Assembly: GCF_002532535.1 (NCBI RefSeq)
Contig: NZ_NQWI01000005.1
Location: 1 to 64,000 of the forward strand
Origin: Candidatus Viridilinea mediisalina
GTDB lineage: Bacteria; Chloroflexota; Chloroflexia; Chloroflexales; Chloroflexaceae
Length of the DNA stretch: 64,000 nt
Direction: 5' to 3'
The position numbers were made by a program, and so were the translations under genes. Below, piece after piece: positions 58,018 to 64,000 of this stretch (positions are counted from its first letter, which is position 1; each line of letters opens with the position of its first letter). Under the pieces are notes generated by a model. That model did not search any database and was not told where the DNA came from. It saw nothing but the letters and a program-made list of their open reading frames with translations.

Positions 58018-58872
58018 CTACACCCGCAACAACACATTCTGCTGCTCTTCAAAGCGCCCAATTGAGCGATACTTCGCATAGCGCTCATGCAGCAGTGTGT
58101 CGAGGTCAAGGGCACAGACCTGCTCCAGATGCACGGCGATGCGTTCGCCAGCAGCGTTGATCGCCGCTTGGGCATCAAGGTGCGCCCCGCCTGCGGGTTC
58201 GGTGATGATCTCGTCAATGATCTCAAGTTCCAACAGGTCTTGGGCGGTCAGCTTCAGCGCCCGCGAGGCATCAGGGGCGCGGGCCGAGTCGCGCCAGAGG
58301 ATCGAGGCGGCTGCTTCGGGCGAGGCAACCGAGTAGATCGAGTTCTCTTGCATGAGGATGCGGTCACCAACACTGATGGCCAACGCCCCACCACTGCCCC
58401 CCTCACCGATCACGGTGGCAATAATCGGGGTCCGCAGGGTGGTCATAACCTGAATCCCTTCGGCGATGGCGTTGCCCTGGCCGCGCTCTTCCGATTCTTT
58501 GTTGGGATTAGCGCCCGGCGTATCAACAAAGCAGAGCACCGGGATGCCAAACTTCTCGGCGTGGCGCATCAGGCGTTGAGCCTTGCGGTAGCCTTCGGGC
58601 AGGGGCATGCCAAAGTTGCGCCGCATATTCTCGCGTGTGTCACTGCCCTTCTGGTGCCCAAGCACCATCACGGTGCGCCCGTTGAAACTGGCCATGCCGC
58701 CCACAATCGCGGCGTCATCACCAAAACGGCGGTCGCCGTGCAGTTCAACAAAATCCTCACAGAGCGCAAAGACATAGTCGAGCGTATGGGGGCGCTGGGG
58801 ATGGCGCGCCCGCTGCACCCGATCCCAGGGGGTAAGCTCTGATGCGACGTGGGGGGTATCGAGTTGCTCCAT
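58018..58872 (-). CDS. accA: Acetyl-CoA carboxylase carboxyltransferase subunit alpha
   Basis: The alpha subunit (284 residues) of the carboxyltransferase that moves CO2 from carboxybiotin to acetyl-CoA, giving malonyl-CoA. Motifs are DRVQRARHPQRPHTLDYVFA, GDRRFGDDAAIVGGMASFNG, GHQKGSDTRENMRRNFGM, the oxyanion region CFVDTPGANPNKESEERGQG and IGEGGSGGALAISVGD. It is somewhat shorter than the roughly 320-residue E. coli protein. Its ATG overlaps the accD stop (TGATG) with GGGAGG upstream, so the two are coupled. Biotin carrier and carboxylase genes are not in the window. Confidence 0.95.
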   Translation of the reverse strand: MEQLDTPHVASELTPWDRVQRARHPQRPHTLDYVFALCEDFVELHGDRRFGDDAAIVGGMASFNGRTVMVLGHQKGSDTRENMRRNFGMPLPEGYRKAQRLMRHAEKFGIPVLCFVDTPGANPNKESEERGQGNAIAEGIQVMTTLRTPIIATVIGEGGSGGALAISVGDRILMQENSIYSVASPEAAASILWRDSARAPDASRALKLTAQDLLELEIIDEIITEPAGGAHLDAQAAINAAGERIAVHLEQVCALDLDTLLHERYAKYRSIGRFEEQQNVLLRV

Positions 58873-59798
58873 CAGGCCCTCCCTTGTGCATAACCGGCCA
58901 ACTCCGGCTCTGCTTGCGCCTGAACCACCGGAGGCTTGCTACGCGCATTGTAGTGGCGCAACAGCCGATCAAGCACATCGCGCAGATCGCTCCGCGAAAC
59001 CACCATGTCAACCATGCCATTCTTGAGCATAAACTCTGCCGTCTGGAAGCCAGCGGGCAGCTTCTGGCGGATAATCTGCTCGATCAGGCGTTTCCCCGCA
59101 AAGCCAATATTGGCCCCTGGCTCGGCAATGATCACATCGGCGACCGAGGGGTACGAGGCGGTAACGCCGCCGTAGCAAGGGTCTATCATCACCGCAATGT
59201 GGGGCTGGCCCGCCTCGGCGAGACGGCTGAGCGCCATGGTGACCTTGGCCATCTGCATGAGCGCAATCACCCCCTCCTGCTGCCGCGCCCCCCCGGAGGT
59301 GTTGATGGTCAAGAGCGGAATGTTGAGCTTCGCGGCCTGTTCAGCAGCACGGGCCAAGCGCTCGCCATAGACACTGCCCATCGAAGCACCCATGAAGGAG
59401 AAATCACCCACGCCAATGCCGATCCACATACGATTGATGCTGCCAACCCCCGTAAGCATCGCGTCGGTCATGCCGGTGCGGTGCTGCGACTTCTTCAGCT
59501 TGTTGGCATAGGTATCATCGGGGGTTACAAAGCCAAGCGGATCGGTAGGCAACAGGTTTGCATCGGTCTCGCTGAAGGAGCCAACATCAAGCAAGCCCAC
59601 CCACTCACGGGCACTCATACGCATATGGTGGCTACACTTCGGGCAGACCTTCAGGTTATCGTTAAGTTCTTTGCGATAGATCAATTCACGACACGATGGG
59701 CACTTCACCCACAGATCATCGGGAATCTGGACAGTCTCCGCACTCTGATCCGAGTCGAAGCTCTTCCTGGTGCGCCGGAAAAACTCTTTCACATGCAC
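58872..59798 (-). CDS. accD: Acetyl-CoA carboxylase carboxyltransferase subunit beta
   Basis: The beta subunit (308 residues) of the same enzyme. The N-terminal zinc ribbon has four cysteines (C33, C36, C52, C55; KCPSCRELI and VCPKCSHHM). The carboxyltransferase domain follows (MGASMGSVYGERLARAAEQA, TINTSGGARQQEGVIALMQM, AEPGANIGFAGKRLIEQ). Length and motifs are normal. A clear ribosome site (GGAAGGGAG) precedes the ATG. It is the first gene of the accD-accA unit. Confidence 0.96.
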   Translation of the reverse strand: MHVKEFFRRTRKSFDSDQSAETVQIPDDLWVKCPSCRELIYRKELNDNLKVCPKCSHHMRMSAREWVGLLDVGSFSETDANLLPTDPLGFVTPDDTYANKLKKSQHRTGMTDAMLTGVGSINRMWIGIGVGDFSFMGASMGSVYGERLARAAEQAAKLNIPLLTINTSGGARQQEGVIALMQMAKVTMALSRLAEAGQPHIAVMIDPCYGGVTASYPSVADVIIAEPGANIGFAGKRLIEQIIRQKLPAGFQTAEFMLKNGMVDMVVSRSDLRDVLDRLLRHYNARSKPPVVQAQAEPELAGYAQGRA

Positions 59799-59950
59799 TC
59801 CCTTCCGCGCAGTCAGCGCCCATCATATCTGCTGCTTGCCTATTTGTGTTTTGTATCACAGACGGTAATCGGGATTATTATAGCATCTCTGCTCTGTACT
59901 GCGAACTAACAGGGTTAGCGGCGTTGACCATCCATTTGTATAGGCATGCG

Positions 59951-60364
59951 TTACTCAACGGGGTAACCTGCGGCAACCCAAGCGCGAATACCGCCATCAA
60001 CGTTGCTCAGGTTGCTATAGCCCGCTCGTGCCAGAATGCTACATGCGGTCTGACTGCGATTGCCCGAACGGCAAAAGCAAGCAATCGGCTGATCATTCGG
60101 CACCTCATCCAAACGGGCGGGCAATTCCTCTACCGGAATGAGCAACGAGCCCGCAATATGACCATCGCCCACATACTCAGCGGGGGTACGCACATCAAGC
60201 ACCAGGATGGGTTGCGCACTATCGAGGGTCGTCTTGAGCTGTTGCACACTCATATGATCAAAGCTAGGTTCAACCGAGAGGGGCAGCCGTTCAGCAGAAC
60301 TCGCACAAGCAGCCAGCAGCAACACGACAATACTATAGATCAACAGGCGTAATGAAGTAGACAT
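59951..60364 (-). CDS. Rhodanese-domain lipoprotein
   Basis: A 137-residue exported protein: lipoprotein signal MSTSLRLLIYSIVVLLLAAC, then one rhodanese domain (VLDVRTPAEYVGDGHIAGSL) with the active-site loop CFCRSGNRS. The catalytic cysteine is the second of the two. It could transfer sulfane sulfur or act in periplasmic redox chemistry. ATG 60364 has AAGGAG nearby and starts the lipoprotein signal. It lies downstream of, and on the same strand as, the CNB-ferredoxin gene. Confidence 0.88.
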   Translation of the reverse strand: MSTSLRLLIYSIVVLLLAACASSAERLPLSVEPSFDHMSVQQLKTTLDSAQPILVLDVRTPAEYVGDGHIAGSLLIPVEELPARLDEVPNDQPIACFCRSGNRSQTACSILARAGYSNLSNVDGGIRAWVAAGYPVE

Positions 60365-60427
60365 GAGGATACTCCTTAATTGAGGATTAAAAAATAGGAT
60401 CAAGAAAATAGGCTATAGCCCAACATA

Positions 60428-61888
60428 CTACAAGGGAAAAATCTCCTCAACTGAAACCATACGCAACGCATCAGTGGGACAGTGGTCAATACAGGCAATA
60501 TCATCGTAACCATAGCAAAAATCGCACTTATCGGCGCGATGGGTGGGGCGCGTTGGTTCGAGTGGGATGGCGGGATGGCGGCGCAGCTTCTCGATGGCAT
60601 GGTGCAGCACATTCCAGAAGGGGTTTTGGGCAATTGAAAGGGTTGGCAATGATACGCGCGCCACCGCATCGTAGGGACAGGCCGGAATACACTCACCACA
60701 GCCGGTACAGCGCTCGGTAATCAGCAGGACACCTGTCTCGGTGCGTTCAAAGGCAGCTTCGGGGCAGACTTCGGCACATTCGGGGCCGACGCTGCACTGA
60801 CGACACGCATCAGCAACTTCGAGGCCATTGATCTCTGCTCCGTTGAGTTTCAAGCGGGCCCGCCCGTGGCGGGCGGCGCAGGCATCTTCACAATAGCGAC
60901 AATCGGAGGAACAGAGACTAGGGGTACGCACCAACAGATAGGCCCCGCGCAGGAGCCCGCGCTGAACCGCAAATTCAAGCTCACGCCCACGATTCGTATC
61001 GCTACTGAGTGCTACCGTCGCCTGCATGCGCTGCTCGATCACGCTGCGTAGTTGAGCCTCAAGATCAGGGCGGCTTGCGATCAACTCGTGGAACTGTTCA
61101 CCCGGTAGTGCCAAGACGGTCGTTGTGGTCAGGGCGCGCACACCAGCGCGGTGAGGCTGATTCGTCAGGAGCGCAATCTCACCAAAGAAGTCACCCTCAC
61201 CAAGGGTTGCAATGGTCAACTCGCCCTGCTCAACCGTCACATGGCCCGACTCAATCAAATAGAGCGCATCGGTATTGCTGCCCTCCTGCATAATCAACTC
61301 GCCAGGTGCAAAATTGGCGGGACGCAATAGGGCGGCCAAAGCGAGGCGTTCCATCGGCAGCAGTTGGCTCAGCAACGGCACCCGTGCGAGGGTTGCTTCA
61401 ATCATGCGCTGCTTGTACACACGACGCAACGCCGTATTCACCATTGGCATGGCCGCTTGAGCGTTACGCAATTCGTTGAGGGGCACCTGCAGCAGGTAGC
61501 AATCACTCTGGGCCAAGGCGCTCATGCGGCGAAAGAACTCGCCAAAGAGCGGCCCCTCGCCGCAGCAATCGCCACGGCCCAAGACACCCATCAGCACCTC
61601 GCAGCCATCCTTATCACGCAGATGCAACTCGAGTGTCCCACGCAGCACCAAGAAGAGAAAGCGATCATGGCGCTGCTGGCCAAGCACCGTTGCCCCAGCC
61701 TGAAAAGCCCGAAAGGTACAATACTCACTCAAGCGGGCCAACTCACCGGGCGGTGCTCCGCGCAGGCAATCAAGGCTTTCGAGCAGCGCTAGGCGTTCTT
61801 GGCGGCGCGCATTCTGCTGTTCAGTCCGTGCTTGGGCCGCAGGGCTACGCCCCGAAGTCGTGCCCGTACCACCTGGACGCTTTGCCAT
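60428..61888 (-). CDS. Fusion of two cyclic-nucleotide-binding domains with a multi-cluster ferredoxin
   Basis: A 486-residue soluble protein. Two CNB/Crp-like domains (about 36-155 and 165-290) precede an iron-sulfur region (about 310-480). The second CNB has an intact phosphate-binding cassette (FFGEIALLTNQPHRAGVRAL); in the first it is degenerate (CGEGPLFGEFF). The C-terminal part has four groups of cysteines (CSSDCRYCEDAC, CRQCSVGPECAEVC, CTGCGECIPACP, CDFCYGYDDIACIDHCP), enough for several [4Fe-4S] clusters as in HycB/AorB-type electron carriers. It is divergent from the tungsten oxidoreductase gene, so it is probably its electron partner with a nucleotide-sensing input. ATG 61888 is chosen because the protein is conserved in character from MAKRPGG onward. 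Confidence 0.88.
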   Translation of the reverse strand: MAKRPGGTGTTSGRSPAAQARTEQQNARRQERLALLESLDCLRGAPPGELARLSEYCTFRAFQAGATVLGQQRHDRFLFLVLRGTLELHLRDKDGCEVLMGVLGRGDCCGEGPLFGEFFRRMSALAQSDCYLLQVPLNELRNAQAAMPMVNTALRRVYKQRMIEATLARVPLLSQLLPMERLALAALLRPANFAPGELIMQEGSNTDALYLIESGHVTVEQGELTIATLGEGDFFGEIALLTNQPHRAGVRALTTTTVLALPGEQFHELIASRPDLEAQLRSVIEQRMQATVALSSDTNRGRELEFAVQRGLLRGAYLLVRTPSLCSSDCRYCEDACAARHGRARLKLNGAEINGLEVADACRQCSVGPECAEVCPEAAFERTETGVLLITERCTGCGECIPACPYDAVARVSLPTLSIAQNPFWNVLHHAIEKLRRHPAIPLEPTRPTHRADKCDFCYGYDDIACIDHCPTDALRMVSVEEIFPL

Positions 61889-61961
61889 ACATACAGCCTG
61901 TCGGCGGATATTACCAAAACAATCTCTATACAATACTACCACAACGGTTGCATGGGCGCGT

Positions 61962-61967
61962 TATAAT
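61962..61967 (+). promoter_or_regulatory. TATAAT box in the divergent AOR/CNB-ferredoxin region
   Basis: A perfect TATAAT lies 53 bp before the aldehyde oxidoreductase ATG. No clear -35 hexamer is visible at 16-18 bp. The 131-bp divergent region could carry joint control of both genes. Confidence 0.4.
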
Positions 61968-62019
61968 AAGGGAGTATTTCTACCTTCCGCACCTAATATC
62001 CAGCGAAGCTGGCAAAACT

Positions 62020-63813
62020 ATGGCCTTGCGCACTCTTACTGTTGACCTGGAGCGCGGACATGCGCGCCAGCACCTTCCGGCGATTGTCGAGCGGGACTAC
62101 TTGGGCGGACGTGGCGCAATTGCATGGTTGCTTTGGCACCATTTGCCTGCGGACACACCGCCTATGGCACCCGAAAATCTGTTAATCTTTGCTGCTGGCC
62201 CGTTGGCAGGCACCAGTGCCTTTGCCAGTGGCGGCTTTGTAGTTGGTACCCGTTCGCCACTGACGGGCGCAATTGGGTATAGCTGGGCCCAAGGCCATTG
62301 GGGCGCACAACTGCGCCGCGCTGGCTACGATGTGCTGGTCGTGCGTGGCCAAGCGCCCGACTGGGTCTATCTGTATATTGATGGCGACCATGTACGGCTG
62401 CGTTCTGCCGAACGCTTACGTGGCCTTGATACGGTGGCGACGGCGGCAGCACTACGGGCTGAACATGGCGATAACACCACAACCATCTGTATCGGTTCAG
62501 CGGGTGAAGCCGAAGCGGCCTACGCGAGTATTGTCGCTGAAGGGCGCTACATGGCTGAACCGGCGGGCACCGGGCTGGTCATGGGTACCAAGCGGCTCAA
62601 GGCGGTGGCGATCCGTGGCGGGCAGCCCATTACCCCGCCCGATGAGCGTCGTTTGGCCCTGGCGCTCGATATTATTCGCCGCCGCGTTGATACGAGTGCC
62701 CTAGCGGCGGGCATCGGTGAACTAGGGAGTGCCCACTTCCTCGGACGTGCCGTTGAGGTCGGGGCACTCACCGAACAGAACGGGGCGCATGGCAAACTCG
62801 ATGAGCAGATTGCCTATGCGCGCGCCGCCTTTGCGGCCCGTCCCAAGCATAGCCGCGGCTGTGCGGGTTGCCCTATGCCCTGCTACTTCGATCTGCCTAC
62901 CCGTTCAGGCGAAGGCATGCCCGTGCCCGATCTGGAGATCGTGGCCGGTTTTGGGGCACGTTGCGGCATCAAGAGCCTTGAGGCGCTTACCACCATTGCC
63001 CAACGCTGCCTGCGTCTGGGGCTTGATCCGGTTGCCACCAGTGCCTCCATCGCCTTTATGATGGAGTGTCAGGATCGTGGGCTTGCGCCAAGCCGCACCC
63101 TAGCATGGGGCGATGAACAGGCGGTACTCAACGCGATTGAACGCCTCGGTACGCGCCAAGAGAAGCGCGACATCCTCTCGCTTGGTGTCGGTGAAATGCA
63201 GGAGGTCTTTTGGGGCAGCAGCGCCTTCGCACCCCAAGCAAAGGGCTTGGCCCTGCCTGGCCTTGATCCGCGGGCGCTCACCGGCTTTGCCCTTGCATTG
63301 GCGACTGCACCGATTGGCGGCGATCACCGCTATGCGATGTACTATGATGAACTCGTTGACGAACCACCCGCATGGCTACCTGAACAGCCCGCCGCACCCC
63401 AGAGCCTCCAGCATAAGGTTGTACGCATGATCTGGCACGAACGCTTCGCCGCTGTGCTTGATGCGGCTGGCCTCTGTCGCCGCTTAGGGCTGATGGGCTA
63501 CCAGGTCTCGCCCGGTGAACTGCTCGCACTCATCGCTGCCTCCACCGGCGTCACCGTCTCGGGGGCCGACATGGCGCGTATCGGCGAGCGCATTGTGACG
63601 ATTGAGCGCCTCTTTGCCCGCCGCTACGCCGATAACGGTGGCATAGACGAACTCCCAGAGCGCTGGCTCGAAGAACCATTGGCAGAAGGGCGGGCCGCCA
63701 ACTTCAACCCGCCACTCAACGCCATGCTGGCCGAATACTACCGTCGTCACGGCTGGAACCGCATGGGCGATCCAACCGCAGAACGCCTGACAGAGTTGGG
63801 GATCAAGGGGTAG
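62020..63813 (+). CDS. Tungsten-containing aldehyde:ferredoxin oxidoreductase family protein
   Basis: A 597-residue enzyme of the AOR family, which oxidises aldehydes to acids with a tungsten bis-pyranopterin and one [4Fe-4S] cluster. The N-terminal domain (LTVDLERG, DYLGGRGAIAWLLWH, GPLAGTSAFASGGFVVGTRS) is typical. Cluster cysteines are C281, C284 and C288 (GCAGCPMPC) and C486 (LDAAGLCRRLG), almost the same spacing as in the Pyrococcus enzyme. EIVAGFGARCGI contributes to the pterin site. ATG 62020 gives the family N-terminus; the frame upstream overlaps the divergent gene. The substrate aldehyde is unknown. Electrons probably pass to the CNB-ferredoxin protein encoded next to it. Confidence 0.92.
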   Translation: MALRTLTVDLERGHARQHLPAIVERDYLGGRGAIAWLLWHHLPADTPPMAPENLLIFAAGPLAGTSAFASGGFVVGTRSPLTGAIGYSWAQGHWGAQLRRAGYDVLVVRGQAPDWVYLYIDGDHVRLRSAERLRGLDTVATAAALRAEHGDNTTTICIGSAGEAEAAYASIVAEGRYMAEPAGTGLVMGTKRLKAVAIRGGQPITPPDERRLALALDIIRRRVDTSALAAGIGELGSAHFLGRAVEVGALTEQNGAHGKLDEQIAYARAAFAARPKHSRGCAGCPMPCYFDLPTRSGEGMPVPDLEIVAGFGARCGIKSLEALTTIAQRCLRLGLDPVATSASIAFMMECQDRGLAPSRTLAWGDEQAVLNAIERLGTRQEKRDILSLGVGEMQEVFWGSSAFAPQAKGLALPGLDPRALTGFALALATAPIGGDHRYAMYYDELVDEPPAWLPEQPAAPQSLQHKVVRMIWHERFAAVLDAAGLCRRLGLMGYQVSPGELLALIAASTGVTVSGADMARIGERIVTIERLFARRYADNGGIDELPERWLEEPLAEGRAANFNPPLNAMLAEYYRRHGWNRMGDPTAERLTELGIKG

Positions 63814-63840
63814 TAGCATGTAGTATTATGGGAAGGATAC

Positions 63841-63875
63841 AGGAAATAGGAAATAGGAAATAGGAAATAGGAAAT
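63841..63875. repeat. Heptamer array (AGGAAAT)5
   Basis: Five perfect 7-bp AGGAAAT units, about 27 bp after the aldehyde oxidoreductase stop codon. Confidence 0.9.
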
Positions 63876-63905
63876 AGGGCCGAGGCTTCAGAACACCTTA
63901 GAAGC

Positions 63906-64000
63906 TGTCTGAAAAGCCGGGGGGCACACGCTGGAGTGCCGGCTTTAGTCGGCTAAAGCCAGCACTCCAACGCCACGCCAGTTCATAGACTTTTCAGACA
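63906..64000. mobile_element. Complete TGTCTGAAAAG-ended palindromic element (95 bp)
   Basis: The perfect 11-bp terminal inverted repeats are TGTCTGAAAAG (63906-63916) and CTTTTCAGACA (63990-64000). The interior holds the REP-type arms GGAGTGCCGGCTTTAGTCGGC and GCCAGCACTCC. It has no coding capacity and ends at the window border, so the right flank cannot be checked. Relatives are at 2412-2552 and 14149. Confidence 0.8.

Noticed and set aside
58842-59909. 355-codon open frame on the plus strand
   Set aside because: Antisense to accD/accA, whose motifs and coupling are unambiguous.

Overview
The window reads as chromosomal DNA of a member of the Chloroflexota, most likely of the Chloroflexales and their relatives. 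This is an inference from gene content. The evidence is a short EF-Ts, large secreted beta-rich proteins ending in YLPL-type tails, a GAF/cyclase signalling protein and a very large GAF hybrid kinase, a tungsten aldehyde oxidoreductase next to a cyclic-nucleotide/ferredoxin fusion, an F420-type PPOX protein, and an unusually dense load of small palindromic and heptameric repeats. No rRNA, tRNA or CRISPR array was seen.

Layout. (1) 1-8.7 kb: a type I restriction-modification locus (hsdM, hsdS, hsdR). It is interrupted by an orphan MNT nucleotidyltransferase gene and by a REP-associated tyrosine transposase (RAYT) sitting between its own REP-like arrays. (2) 8.7-16.8 kb: a 46-residue membrane peptide gene, a REC-GAF-PAS-adenylate cyclase, a lipoprotein with a glycosidase-like domain and a secreted PGRP/amidase-like protein. 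(3) 16.8-21.5 kb: the housekeeping cluster rpsB-tsf-pyrH-frr-uppS-cdsA. (4) 21.7-35.4 kb: a B12-binding radical SAM protein, a small helical protein, a GAF hybrid histidine kinase, a 1321-residue sialidase-like secreted protein, a DtxR regulator, a small membrane protein, a family 2 glycosyltransferase and a family 3 solute-binding protein. (5) 35.6-40.4 kb: a 1380-residue repeat protein and a protein made of two LuxR-type DNA-binding domains. (6) 40.6-47.4 kb: shikimate genes aroQ-aroA-aroK and, on the other strand, aroE with a GNAT gene. They are separated by an AT-rich two-gene ATPase/TOPRIM-like module that looks like a defence system. (7) 47.4-53.7 kb: two paralogous membrane glycosyltransferases, translationally coupled to aroE, and a family 2 glycosyltransferase. 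(8) 53.9-64 kb: an F420/PPOX protein, a sugar ABC transporter without its ATPase, accD-accA, a rhodanese lipoprotein, and the divergent pair of CNB-ferredoxin protein and tungsten aldehyde oxidoreductase.

Working together: rpsB to cdsA is the usual translation/nucleotide/envelope operon. The aro genes supply four steps of chorismate synthesis. accD-accA form the carboxyltransferase of acetyl-CoA carboxylase. The three ABC genes form one importer. The CNB-ferredoxin protein is probably the electron partner of the aldehyde oxidoreductase.

The most unusual content lies between and sometimes inside the genes: 7-bp tandem arrays that begin at stop codons, a MITE-like element with inverted ends and 8-bp target duplications, a family of 18-21-bp perfect hairpins, a TGTCTGAAAAG-ended element, RAYT-linked REP arrays, and repeats read in frame as protein. 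The best candidate for an undescribed system is the two-gene ATPase/TOPRIM-like module at 43323-46018.
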